Below are positions 52,519 to 62,970 of a stretch of 64,000 nt of DNA, piece after piece. Within the stretch, counting starts at the first letter, position 1, and every line of letters begins with the position of its first letter. The DNA is taken from contig NW_005179106.1 in NCBI RefSeq assembly GCF_000350225.1, positions 100,453 through 164,452 of the forward strand, in the 5' to 3' direction. This stretch comes from Chondrus crispus. Taxonomy: Eukaryota > Rhodophyta > Florideophyceae > Gigartinales > Gigartinaceae. Under the pieces are notes generated by a model that was not told the origin of the DNA, ran no database searches, and saw only the letters and a list, made by a program, of their open reading frames with translations. The position numbers and the translations under genes were made by a program.

Positions 52519-53859
52519 TCACCCGGCCACCCTCCTCCCCCTCGCTCCCCTCGCTCCCCTCGCCTCCCTCTTCACCCTCGCGACTTCCCTTTCCATCTCC
52601 CCATTCCTTTTCTCCACGTCCGCGACCCTCCTCCTTAGCTGCGCATTATCCACTCGCAGCTGCGTCACCGCCTTCCCCACCGTCTTGACATCCCTCCCCC
52701 CGTTCTTCTCCGTCAGCACCCCTCTTCTCCCGCGAGTCTTCCTCGCCTCCGCCATCAAATCTCCCAGTTCCCCCGTCAACCGCGCCACTTCGCGCTCCAT
52801 CTCCGCGTGCGCCACTTCCCACGCCTCAGCCCTTCCTTCCGCATCCTTCGCCCGCTGCTCCCAATCCGCCTTCTCCTTCTCCTCTATCCGCAGCATCTTC
52901 TCCCACTCTCGCGCCCGCTTCCGCCAATACAATGCTCCATCCGCATCGCCCTCCGCCCCGAGGGAGCATGTCGTCGCATCCGACACCGTGCTCGTCGCGA
53001 TTGACGTGTCCTCGCACACGCGTGCAGTAGCCTGTCGCGGCCTCCCGCCTAACAGCTCCAACCCACGGCACAGCACGTCCTCTAGCGCCCCAGACACCCA
53101 CTCCTCATACCCCATCATCTGCGATGCGAATTCCTTCCCGTGTTCACTCAAGTACGCTGCCAGCACTACAAACCCCGCCAATCCCCACGTATCCACCCGG
53201 TTAAAATCCACTGCTTTAAGCACCTTGCATCCGTCGTCGATATCCTTCCACGGATATATCGTCAGCATCCGCCGCAGCACTTGGCGGTTCCGCTCCGCGT
53301 TCATCCCGCTCTCATCTAGTTCTCTCATCACATACGGGCGCGGTGCCCGCGCCCCGTCGGGATATTCCACCTCCGCAAACAGCTTCTCATCAATCACATA
53401 CAACACGTCGAGCAGCGCGATTCCGTTTGTCAAATCTGCGTCCGTCACGTCAATCGGAAAGTTGTGCCTGCTCCTGACATCGTCCAGCCAGCACGCGATC
53501 GCGCGCAGCTCGGGCGTCTCCTCGATGCGGTCCATGGCGTCCAGCAAGCCTGCTCCCAAGTGCGCTGCAATGCCCTCGTCGCTGTCCTCGCCCGCGCCCT
53601 GCCGCTTCGCCTCCTCCGCGGCGACACCGCGCTCGAACGCGGCCGTGGCGGCCATCGAACGCGCGCGGACGCGCGGCTTGGGCACGCGCGCGCCGTCGCC
53701 AGCGGCGAACGCGCGCAGAAACTCCTGCCGGTTCGGGCAGCGGAAGCTGGATAGCGTCGCCGCGGACAGCGGCCCCAGGCTGTGGCGCGGCGCCGCCGCC
53801 GCGTGCGCGCGCCGCGCGCGGTGCGAGTGTGGTCGCACTTTGCGGCCGTGCGTGGACAT
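52519..53859 (-). CDS. HOOK/CH-domain coiled-coil protein
   Basis: 446 residues. Residues about 105-260 resemble the N-terminal HOOK-type calponin-homology domain: ELRAIACWLDDVRSR, LTNGIALLDVLYVIDEKLF, a NRQVLRRMLTIYPW helix, and DTWGLAGFVVLAAYLSEHG. From about 310 the protein is a long coiled coil (KRAREWEKMLRIEEKEKADW, VAHAEMEREVARLTGELGDL, KAVTQLRVDNAQLRRRVADV). This layout fits linkers between motors/microtubules and cargo; the exact relation to animal Hook is inferred. The chosen Met (MSTHGRKVRP) lies near the shared promoter; the frame reaches 54,015 but runs into the poly-C region. Confidence 0.6.
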   Translation of the reverse strand: MSTHGRKVRPHSHRARRAHAAAAPRHSLGPLSAATLSSFRCPNRQEFLRAFAAGDGARVPKPRVRARSMAATAAFERGVAAEEAKRQGAGEDSDEGIAAHLGAGLLDAMDRIEETPELRAIACWLDDVRSRHNFPIDVTDADLTNGIALLDVLYVIDEKLFAEVEYPDGARAPRPYVMRELDESGMNAERNRQVLRRMLTIYPWKDIDDGCKVLKAVDFNRVDTWGLAGFVVLAAYLSEHGKEFASQMMGYEEWVSGALEDVLCRGLELLGGRPRQATARVCEDTSIATSTVSDATTCSLGAEGDADGALYWRKRAREWEKMLRIEEKEKADWEQRAKDAEGRAEAWEVAHAEMEREVARLTGELGDLMAEARKTRGRRGVLTEKNGGRDVKTVGKAVTQLRVDNAQLRRRVADVEKRNGEMEREVARVKREARGARGARGRRVAG

Positions 53860-54155
53860 CGTGTGCGGGGGGAATGGGAATGTCGCCGATGGGTGATGGG
53901 GAGGTCGACGAGCCCAAGGCACACAGATTGGATTTTTAAATGCGGCGCGCGCGATCTGCCCGTTGCATTTGAAATTTGGCCTTTCCCGCCACAGGCCTGC
54001 CCTTCGAATGGGCACGTGTCACGTCCACCCTGCCCCGCATGGCACCCCCCCCCCCCCCCCCCCCCGACATCCCCTCGGCTCAAACCACCGGTCACTTTCC
54101 CCATCTAACCAGCGCAAATCCACCTCCCCCTGCCCTTCCCGCTGCCCTCGTCAAA
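53860..54155. promoter_or_regulatory. Shared upstream region with a 21-nt C tract
   Basis: About 300 bp between divergent starts. Holds an uninterrupted run of 21 C at 54,045-54,065 and CACGTGTCACGTCC (E-box/CACGTG word) at 54,013-54,026. Confidence 0.45.
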
Positions 54156-54905
54156 ATGCGTGGGCTCAACCTCTCTCGCCTTGCGGCGCGCGGGCGTGCC
54201 TCCGAGGGCTCCTTCTTCAAGGACCAGCAGCAGCAGCAAGCATCCAAGCTGCGCGCCTCCCTCTCCCCTGCCGACATCGCATCAGCGAAATCCGCCCCGA
54301 CTCCTCCGCCATCCGTCGACACCCTAGCCGAAATCTCCGGCCACTCCGCCTACCGCACGCTTCTCAAGCAACCGCGGGCCCCCCCGACGGCCCAAAAGCC
54401 CCGCCCGCTGTTCAATCGCCTCGCGTCCGCCGCCGCGGCCTTCGAGCGCAAGCCGAGACCCGCGCCCAAGGTCGCCGATCCGCACGTGCTCAGGGCCTTG
54501 GGCAGCTCCAGGCTTAATATTTACTCGTCACTTCCGAAGCAGACGGCCATGCCCCTGCCTGGCGCGGAGCGGTACGGGGACGGAGCTGTGCTTGGCATGG
54601 CCTCGTTTGGCGTCGCCACTTCGTTTGTGGCTGCTGTGGGCCTGGCAGGCGGGCTCTACGTGTATTTTAGCCCCACGGCGGTGCAGACGATGCGCGAGCG
54701 CTCGGTCGCGTTTGGGGCCGCCGTTGACGCCAGTCTGGGCCCCAGGCTTCGTAGGTTCAAAGAGAGGGTGCAAAGCAGAGGGGCCGTGATTTCAGAGGAT
54801 GCCGACACCCGCGCGAGAAAGATTGCGGCGAGTATCGTCAAGATGCCGCCGCAACGGGGAGAAAAGTTACGAGAGCGGGGCGGTGATTCGGCAGCGTCGG
54901 CGTGA
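54156..54905 (+). CDS. Uncharacterised single-span membrane protein
   Basis: 249 residues. N-terminal 100 residues are S/A/P/R-rich with a short Q-run (DQQQQQASK), perhaps an organelle-targeting segment. One clear membrane span at about 145-172 (VLGMASFGVATSFVAAVGLA followed by GGLYVYFSP). The following SPTAVQTMRERSVAFGAAVD helix and a basic C-terminus complete it. The layout (targeting region, hydrophobic segment, short basic helix) recalls small mitochondrial or plastid membrane proteins such as TMEM242, but I do not claim homology. The start at 54,156 (TCAAAATGCG context) is preferred over the frame's upstream extension through the poly-C tract. Confidence 0.55.
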   Translation: MRGLNLSRLAARGRASEGSFFKDQQQQQASKLRASLSPADIASAKSAPTPPPSVDTLAEISGHSAYRTLLKQPRAPPTAQKPRPLFNRLASAAAAFERKPRPAPKVADPHVLRALGSSRLNIYSSLPKQTAMPLPGAERYGDGAVLGMASFGVATSFVAAVGLAGGLYVYFSPTAVQTMRERSVAFGAAVDASLGPRLRRFKERVQSRGAVISEDADTRARKIAASIVKMPPQRGEKLRERGGDSAASA

Positions 54906-56413
54906 TCTCGTGCCGGCTTAGTGCGTGGGTCGCAGTCTTTACCTATTGTGGAATGCTTGTCTGGGGCCGCATACTGCGTCTTCGTTTGCTTGCTTGCATG
55001 AATGCATGTGGTGCCGTAGATACCGTACATTGTTGACATAACATCTGCTCTCATAGAAGCCTGAAGGGCAGTTAGTGGGGTAGTGCCTTATTTTGTTTCT
55101 CTCATGCCCTTTGGTCCGTAGAGTCAGCCCTTATTTATCTGTAGAATCAAGATCTGCTGCTGCACGCGGCAACAGGTTGTGCCAAAGCTTGTCCCTCTTT
55201 TATTCGGAATCCCTCATTGTTATGCTCCGTTCTGTAAATGAAATTGCATTCTGAACAACTTCGAATGAAACCTTATCCTTCCCGTCCAGATAGACTTGCA
55301 CGGTTATCTTTGGCACCGAGCCTTTATCTATCCTTGGTGCTACAGTACAATGTAACAGTAGCGCACTCGATGATAATGCACCTGTCGTGGTATTAGGACA
55401 CTTAATGAGCTTAACATGCCACCCTACGGCAGCTTCCGGTACAGGCAAGTGGTATGAATGGCAGGCTTGAATGAAACGCTTAACAGTGCAGTGTTCAACA
55501 AGTTATCGATATGATTTATTGCGAGGCGGAGAGGCTGATTATCCCATGTAGCGAACCGCGGTCTGCCACAGAAACAGTTTTTAATGTCTTGCAAGGGAGT
55601 TCTTTCACCTTCAAATAGCAAGCATTTTCAAGAGACAAGTTTTCCTGACTACAGCTGCACTGCAAATGCAAGAAACCTGTTGCAGCTCTGGAAAGGATCG
55701 AAAGGCTAACGATATGTAACCATGTAGAAGTACATTATATTTGTACGTCAAGAGCATAAATTTATAAACCTGAACCACGGTCGGCTACACATGCACATGA
55801 GAAAAACGAGGCCGTTCCTTTCCATATTTGAGTGAATGGGAGGTCACTTGTTTTTATTTGGACTTGATGCTATATGTGACTCGATATCGCGGGTAGTTTT
55901 AGGCGACCAGTCGGACCTTTGGCTGTTGGAAGCCAGTTCCTCAAAAACCGATGAAATTTTATGGAGAGTCCATTTTTTCGCCATATTTATGAAGAAAGAG
56001 CGTTGGCCGTTTTGTCAACAGTCACAGAACACAATCATGCCTTAACCTTGGAGTAGGTACGGCACTGTACAGTAGATGCGCAAATTGTTCGCCCTGCCGA
56101 AGACGGCCTAAGCTAAGAAGTCCGCCATCGTCCTAACCCTTCTTTCGATTTGCGATGTGCGCAATCTGATGTGCTGACGAACGTGGTTAGCACACAACAA
56201 GGTCCTTGCCGGAAATCGAATCGCGACGCAGAAAGCTCAACTACTCCGGGGCACTCTGGCGCGGAGTTGCGGAATTGCTACTTTTGTCGTTCATGACCAC
56301 TAGAAAGCACAGTCATTCATCGCTTTCGTCAATTCCGAGCATCACTAGCGCCGTCTAACGTGGTCACGAACAGCGCAATTACTGCTTGGGAGAGTTGCAC
56401 AGACCATAGCGAG
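54906..56413. other. Gene-poor stretch
   Basis: 1.5 kb. Two short minus-strand frames at 55,200-55,448 and 55,424-55,621 overlap and join by one frame change near 55,435; together they look weakly protein-like (ITVQVYLDGKDKVSFEVV), so a small decayed gene is possible. Nothing recognised. Confidence 0.3.
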
Positions 56414-57367
56414 ATGGATGCGGCACTGGGTCTGTTAGGGTTGGGCTTCCCCTGTGAAATATCTGTTGACCTTGACGACGCGTCTACGCGACGCTACGTC
56501 AACCAAAATCAGTCTTCATCAGGTGTGCATGGCGGGGCAAAGCAGCCAAATGACAAAGTTGAAGCACTGCCCTTGTACACCGAAGACGAGACAGTTGCCG
56601 GACGCGTCACCATCTCGATCAAGGATGGCAAAGAACTTCAACATCGCGGCGTGAAAGTTGAATTCATCGGTTCCATCGAAATGCTCTACGATCGCGAGAA
56701 TTCTCAGGAGTTTACCTCCCTCGTTCGCCATTTGGACGATCCGGGCACTTTGACCAAGCAGTCTCAGTACGCATTCCAGTTCACCAACGTCGAAAAGACC
56801 TTTGACACGTACTCGGGTATCAATGTACGCCTGCGGTACTTTTTGCGAGTCACTGTGCTTAGAGCTCAATACACACCCGATGTCGTTAAGGAAGTTGATA
56901 TTTGCGTGCAGCACTGCGATCAAGATCCGAATGCAAATAGTCCTATCCGCATGGAGGTTGGCATCGAGGACGCACTTCATATCGAGTTTGAATACAACAA
57001 GAGCAAGTTTCATCTCCGCGACGTCGTCATAGGTAAGGTGTACTTCTTGCTTGTGAGAATCAATCTAAAACGCATGGAAGTGGAAATTCGCAAGCGGGAA
57101 TCTGCCGGGTCGGGCGCAAACGTCTACAACGAAACCGATACTGTCATGAAATTCGAGGTCATGGATGGCGCTCCCGTGCGAGGGGAGAGTATCCCCGTCC
57201 GCATGTTTCTCTCGGCCTGCAAGGCCCTGACACCAACGTATCGATCTGTCAACCAAAAGTTCTCTGTCAAGTATTACCTCAACCTAGTTCTTGTCGACGA
57301 GGACGATAGACGGTACTTTAAGCAGCACGAAATCTCTATATGGAGAGCAGATTTTGAGACCCTGTAG
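56414..57367 (+). CDS. VPS26 retromer subunit
   Basis: 317 residues. Arrestin-fold subunit of the retromer cargo-recognition complex on endosomes. Features: start MDAALGLLGLGFPCEISVDL; YTEDETVAGRVTISIKDGKE; HRGVKVEFIGSIEMLYDREN; FTNVEKTFDTYSGINVRLRY; IEFEYNKSKFHLRDVVIGKV; a late IPVRMFLSACKALTPTY, VNQKFSVKYYLNLVLVDEDD and FKQHEISIWR. All parts of the family are present at normal length. Met at 56,414 was chosen because the conserved N-terminus begins there; an ATG 18 codons upstream is in frame. Confidence 0.95.
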   Translation: MDAALGLLGLGFPCEISVDLDDASTRRYVNQNQSSSGVHGGAKQPNDKVEALPLYTEDETVAGRVTISIKDGKELQHRGVKVEFIGSIEMLYDRENSQEFTSLVRHLDDPGTLTKQSQYAFQFTNVEKTFDTYSGINVRLRYFLRVTVLRAQYTPDVVKEVDICVQHCDQDPNANSPIRMEVGIEDALHIEFEYNKSKFHLRDVVIGKVYFLLVRINLKRMEVEIRKRESAGSGANVYNETDTVMKFEVMDGAPVRGESIPVRMFLSACKALTPTYRSVNQKFSVKYYLNLVLVDEDDRRYFKQHEISIWRADFETL

Positions 57368-57985
57368 TCAACTTTCCGAGATGTTCATTGACTCACCAAC
57401 TAACTATTAGATGCCGGCCGTGACGAATTTGTGGGGGGCTGGATAGAAGGCAGCACACTTGTGCAAATGTTACGGCATTGTTCGCGAAAAATGCCGAGGC
57501 ACAAGGGTCCTACTGTGTGGCATGTGTACGGGTTGTGCATAAGCCTTGTCGACGGATGATGACACTCCTAGATTGTTGTAGCGCAAGAAGCCTGGACTAT
57601 ACCAGCAAGTGTGTAAAATGTATTCTCAACTCGCACAAATCGCTCTCAGTGCCTTATGAAAAGATGGATAAGAACGATTAGGTAGATATTATTCGTCCGG
57701 CGCTACTAAGAACTTTAATGTATTTGCCTTTCTTTCTGCACTCCAGTGCACCAATCCGCGTGTCCACCATAAGTACCCAGCGTTACACGATCGGTGTGCA
57801 AAGCTTCCATAACAGTGTACCTCTAGCGCGCGCCAGCATTTTGGAGCTCAGCACGAGTAAGTGATAATTTAACCACCGTCAAACGCTCACACCGTTCCCC
57901 GTCGGCGAGATTTCTAAGAATGCAGTCTACTTGTGTGTATGTCCGTGTTTGTTTCTGTTTGTGTCTGTTTGTGTTGTATCTGTTT

Positions 57986-58034
<49 letters not shown>

Positions 58035-58221
58035 TTTCCAAAGTAGGAGTGAAACGTTGGTAGAACTGAGCAAAACGCATATAAAAACGCACATGTAAGG
58101 GATCTTAGGTTTTTCCATCTTCCAAAGAGGCACACCCCATTCCTCCATCTGTGTCCGCCCCCGGCACGCCACCCCCTCCAACTCCCCCGTGGCCGGGTCA
58201 TACCACCTTCCCCCCTGGGCT
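57368..58221. other. Intergenic between convergent genes
   Basis: About 850 bp, including the GT microsatellite listed separately. No gene. Confidence 0.45.
57988..58032. repeat. (GT)n microsatellite
   Basis: 45 nt of uninterrupted GT, preceded by degenerate TGTTTGTGT-type sequence from 57,940. Confidence 0.97.
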
Positions 58222-59441
58222 TCATCGAGATTGCGAGTTGTAGTTTCTTGGCGTGATGGTCTTCTTGTCGGCTGGTTTGAGAATCTGGAAGCTGCACATC
58301 AGGGTTTCGTCGACACTCATCATAGCGCCAGCGTTGTCAAACTCTCCGCAATAATTGGGAGCGGAGAAGATGGTGACGAGTCTTCGATCGCCGAAAAACT
58401 CGTATCCATCCTCGACGACTTGATGCGCACGACAGACGAGGTCCAAATCAAACCGAGTTAAAAACCTCGAGACGATGTCTGAGCCGAAAGTAAACGAGAC
58501 GCCACGATCGTTTTCGCCCCAACCCCTGATTTCCTTGTCCGGATCCGACCAGAGTAGATCGCAAAGCAAGCCTTGATCGGGGACGTCGGTAGGCCGCATT
58601 ATTCGTCGAATCTGCTCCATCGAGGTGTGGTCAGGGGAGAGGCCGCCATGAGTGCAAAAGATCTTTTCGTCTACGATGGCGGCGACGGGAAGACAGTTGA
58701 AAACGTCGCAAAAGGTCTTCCAGAGCTTGACATTGTACCTGCGACGACACTCGTCATAAAAACCATAAATACGATTGATGCTTGCACATTCATGGTTTCC
58801 GCGGAGGATGAAAAAGTTTTCTGGGTAGCGGACCTTGAAGGCCAGCAAGAGACAAATGGTCTCGATGGATTGCCTGCCGCGGTCGACATAGTCACCAAGA
58901 AAGAGATAGTTTGCATCGGGGGGAAAGCCACCATACTCAAAGAGCCTCAGCAAGTCGTGATACTGTCCGTGGATGTCACCACAAATCTTGATGGGGGCAT
59001 CCAGCTCCAAAAGCGGCATCTGCTGCAGAAAAACGGCCCTTGCACGCATACACAGGCCGCGGATTTCATGCTCTTGAAGGTTGACTTGCCTCCCTGGACG
59101 TTGGCCGCGAACTTCTAACAGTCTTCCTATGATCGAGTCGAGATCGAGCGCGTCTCGCTCATCAGGGGTGTCCTTACTGGACTTTCCAGCGCTGCGGTTG
59201 CGTAGCAAGCAGAAGTGGGAAAGACGCAAAAACGAAAAAGAAAAAAAAATCGAAACGAGGAGAAACGCATTGAAGCATATGACGAAAGGCACGCGGTCAG
59301 TAACGACGAGATACAGGCTCCAAAAACGAGGACGCGAGGCGTCAAAAACGGCTCCCAAAGGGTGCCCCTTTCGAAAAACGCACTCGACCAGGGGAGATGC
59401 GGTGCGGGGAAGTGTGTGGCAAGCACGTACCGTTTATCCAT
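58222..59441 (-). CDS. Protein phosphatase PP1 catalytic subunit, two exons
   Basis: 326 residues when spliced: exon 1 59,441-59,431 (ATG GAT AAA CG), intron 59,430-59,192, exon 2 59,191-58,222. Ser/Thr phosphatase of the PPP family. Metal-binding and catalytic motifs are [43 protein letters not shown] and the [15 protein letters not shown] block; [20 protein letters not shown] is the PP1-type start. The usual PP1 C-terminal residues are followed by [12 protein letters not shown]. An unspliced reading would put a hydrophobic, F-rich, unrelated 50 residues before the fold, which argues for the intron. Confidence 0.92.
59192..59430 (-). other. Spliceosomal intron in PP1 gene
   Basis: 239 nt, minus strand, GTACGT donor right after AAACG and a pyrimidine-rich tract ending in CGCAG at the acceptor. 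It joins codon 4 in frame. A TTACTGAC word about 100 nt from the acceptor might be the branch site. Confidence 0.78.
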
Positions 59442-59962
59442 GTGACGACTTGTAGCGAAGCGAAGCGGGAGTCAAGGACTTGGGGCTTGCGTATGCAAGA
59501 CGGGGGTGAGTAGTTTCCGACGTGGTCGCGTGCAAGCAGCGGCGGGGGTCGAGGTGTGCGTCCGTATTACGTCCGTATTGCGCGGGGTGTAGTGCGCGGT
59601 TGGGGACGACACGGGTAAGGATGGTAGGGACGCCGGGGCGGGGAGTCGAGGGTGGGCGGATGTCGCGAAGGGGCGGTGGGGACGACAGGGGACGACAAGG
59701 GAGGACGGGTCGGTGGGAGAGGGGGACGGCCTGCAGGTGGGCGGTGGAGCGGAGTTAACAAGGGGTTCAAAAATTCGGAAAATTTTCGGGGCGATGCGGC
59801 GGTGGGTGGCGGCGGCCTCTGCGTTGCGCTGTTTTTCGGCCGCCCGCGAAATCAAACGTGAGGCCGCTGCGCCCGTCGCCGCCACCGACCGCACTGCTCC
59901 CCGCCGCCCGCCCCCAACCCTCTGCTTCCACCCCCGTCCCCCGCCAACTCCCTCCGCCCCCC
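59442..59962. other. Upstream region between PP1 and TrmA-like genes
   Basis: 520 bp between divergent starts; G-rich on the plus strand at 59,590-59,760. No gene. Confidence 0.4.
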
Positions 59963-61683
59963 ATGCCGCCCGCCTTCCTCTCCCCATCCCCACTCGTCCT
60001 CCGCCTCCCCCGCCGCCCTCGCGGCCCCTACTGCACCCCACGCCTCCCCCTCACAGTCGCTAAGTCCCCGCCCCCCGACANATCCCCACAACCCCCGCCC
60101 CCACCGCCCCACGCCGCGTCACTCTTTTCTCCACCGGACAGCCGCTCACCCTCTCCCCCGCCCCCGCCACCCTCCCTTCCTCCACGCCGCTCTACATCCT
60201 CTGCCCGACGTGCCCCACCGCCTACCTCGCCAATGCTCTCACGGCCCCCCTGACGGTTCGCTGCCCGCGATGCAGCGGGAGCTTCCTCGCCACGCCGGGA
60301 ACGCTCTTCCAGCACACGGCCTCCACGGCGGCGTCCCCCCCAGCGCCGAGCCCTCCCCCTGACTCGATCGTGTGCCCGCACTTCTCCGACTGCCCAGGGT
60401 GTTCCCTGTCCACGCGGGTCTCGTCGCCACCAGTGCTGTCGCACGCCGCGGGGTTCCTGCAGCGGGCGCTGCACCACGCGCCGGGGTTCGCGTCGGTGAG
60501 CAGCGGGGCGTCGCACGGGTGGCGCACGCACGCCAAGCTGGCCGTGCGACGGACGGGGGGGTCGGGGCCGCCGCGCGTGGGGCTCTTCCGGGCGCGGTCG
60601 CACGACCTGGTGCCGATCCCGTCGTGCGCAGTGCACCATCCGGCGCTCAACGAGGCGGCGCGCGCAGTGGAGGTGGCGCTGGACGCGGCTCACGTGTCGG
60701 CGTACAACGACGTGACGGGCCACGGGGACTGCCGGTACGTGCTGCTGACGCTGCACCGCCCCTCGGGCACGGTGCAGGTGACGCTGGTGTGGAACGCCGG
60801 GAACTGGAAGGGGGCGCTGCCGTCCGCGCGCAACGCCGGGGCAGCGCTGTGGAAGGGCGGGCACGCGCGCAAGCTGCACTCGGTGTGGTTCAACTGGAAC
60901 CGGTCGGGCGGGAATGCGATCGTGGCGCCCGGGCGCGGGCGGTTCTACCACATGCACGGGGCGCACGACCTGGTGGAGTCGGTGTGCGGGGTGCAGTTTG
61001 CGTTTCAGCCGTTTGCGTTCCGGCAGGCGAACCTGGACGCGTTCGAGACGCTGCTGCTGCCGAAGCTACTGGAGTACGTGCCGCGCGGGGCGCGCGTGGC
61101 GGAGTTCTGCGCCGGGGTGGGGGTGATGGGGCTGGTGGCGCTGAAGGAGCGCGGGCTGCGCACGCTATACGCGTCGGAGATCAACGCGGCGGCCGAGGAG
61201 CTGTTCTGGCAGGCGGTGCGCGGGATGGACAAGGACGGGGCGCGGGCGGCGGCGGAGGTGCGGTATGTGGTGGGCAGCGACGAGGATACGGCGGACATGG
61301 TGGACGGAGAGACGGAGGTGGTGATCGTGGACCCGCCGCGCGGCGGGCTCTCCGAGGGGCTGGTGCAGTTCCTCGCGCGGCCGGACGGCAGGGACAGGCT
61401 GCACCGGGTGATCTACGTGAGCTGCGGGTTCGAGGCGTTTCAGCGGGACAGCAGGGCGCTCGTGGATGGCGGCGAGTGGAAGGTGCACGCGGCGCACGCG
61501 ATGGTGCTGTTCCCTGGGAGCGATCATGTGGAGATTTTGTGCGTGTTCGACCGCGTGGCGGCGGGCAGGCAGGGCGCGGGAAGGCAGGGCGCGGGAAGGC
61601 AGGGCGCGGGAAGGGATGTGGAGGAAGGGGGGAGGAGGAGGCGGAAGGGGCGGGACGGGGGCGGTAGGGAGCGGAGGAGGTGA
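59963..61683 (+). CDS. TrmA-type RNA (uracil-5)-methyltransferase, plastid or mitochondrial
   Basis: About 570 residues if one frame change at the ambiguous base 60,081 is allowed. Start [20 protein letters not shown] looks like a presequence. After the N: a zinc-ribbon-like pair of C-x2-C (ILCPTCPTAY, VRCPRCSGSF), then an Fe-S cluster motif C-x5-C-x2-C (VCPHFSDCPGC), then the TRAM-like/central part, FAFRQANLDAFE, the SAM-binding VAEFCAGVGVMGLVALKERG, VIVDPPRGGLSEG and VIYVSCGFEAFQRDSRALV with the nucleophile Cys. These match the TrmA/RumA family that makes m5U in tRNA or rRNA using SAM. The C-terminus has a tandem GRQGA repeat and a basic tail. In the frame downstream of N no ATG exists before the Fe-S motif, so the upstream start is needed. 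Confidence 0.78.
60081..60081. other. Ambiguous base at a frame break
   Basis: A single N in a C-run. Reading frames on its two sides differ, as expected if it replaces a wrong number of bases. Confidence 0.9.
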
Positions 61684-62970
61684 ATGCCGGGGAGGTGAAT
61701 GCCGGGGAGGTGGGGTTTTTTTGTGGGGTTTTTCGGTGGTGTTGGCGCAAGAAGAAGAAGAAAAGATAAAATGAGTTTATTTTAAAGTGACAAGAGGGGG
61801 ATTAGCTGGCGGTCTCGCGAGAGCACGGACACAGAGGACAAAGAGGAGGCGTACAGCAGTACAGAAGGGCGTATTTGGGGATTTAGGGGATTTAAGGGAC
61901 GCAGATTTTTCTGCATTTGCGCGCGATCTGGCAGTCATGCGCTGATTTCCGCCCTAATTTTGGGTTGCGTGCTACACTGTACCCTTCGGGTACTGAGAGT
62001 GTACACTGCGGTGCTCGGAGAAGAAATAGGCTTTTTCTAAATATGTACTCTGTACAGTACATGAAAACCTTTCATCCATGCCTTCGTACTGAATTTTATT
62101 TCTGCTTGCTTGCTTGCTTGCTTAAAATAATTCCACGCATACGCGACGTGCCCGCAGGGGGTACAACAGCGGAACACACTGCAACAACCGCAAAAAAAAT
62201 GTTTTTTTTTTTTGGTTTTAATTATATCATAATACAAACCTCGACTCCTCCCTCCGCACCGCACCGACTTGCGCCCAAAACTTCAACCCTCTCTGCATCA
62301 TCGTCCGGAAAACTCATCATCACCTCGTTCTGTACGTGTCCCCACGCTTTTATCGGAAAACCTCATCCTCACCTCGTCCAGTACGTGTCCACACGCTTTC
62401 ATCGTTTACACACTGTGTATCATCCCTGCTACGATCGACCCCATCCGAACGCCCGATCCGAACGAACACACACGAAGACCTATTTATAGGCAGCCCTGCC
62501 GCGTATCGGCTTGCAACGTGCAACATTTCCACCTTCCACTGCCAACTAAACTTACTACTTGTATACATACTAAACTGTCCCCTCCCCAACTTCTTACTCA
62601 TCCACTTCCCTTGAACTGCATCAGTCTGACCCCAACTACTGTACCACTCTCATACTTTCACCCCTCTCCCCACATTATCTCTTAAAACTTTCACAACAAG
62701 TCGCCTTGCTTCCACCCGTCCTTTCGTTTTTGTCATCAAACCGCCGCAACTTGTCGGAAACCAGACGGTCTTGCCAGCATACCTTCGTACGCACAGCACG
62801 TACGTAGAAAAACAAAAGAAAAGAAAAGAGAGAGAGAGAGAGAGACGGCGTCTCGCGTGTGCAACGCGGCAACAAAAGAAAACAGGCAACGACAACAGCT
62901 TGTCGTTACCCGATTTTTTTTTTTTTTAAAATCAAAAGAAGAAAAACAATACATGTACAGTACGGTACCT
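61684..62970. other. Intergenic region, low complexity
   Basis: 1.3 kb between convergent genes. Contains TTGC repeats (62,104-62,123), an A-run/T-run pair near 62,195-62,217, a GA repeat near 62,827-62,845 and a T-run near 62,916-62,927. No gene. Confidence 0.5.

Noticed and set aside
52352..53896. 514-codon plus-strand frame
   Set aside because: Exact antisense of the CH-domain coiled-coil gene, S/P-rich, no domain.
59192..59358. Upstream in-frame start for PP1 ([12 protein letters not shown]...)
   Set aside because: Encodes a hydrophobic stretch unknown in PP1; the intron model gives a normal PP1 N-terminus.
60372..61667. 431-codon frame inside the methyltransferase gene
   Set aside because: Shifted frame, G/A/R-rich; the other frame carries all family motifs.
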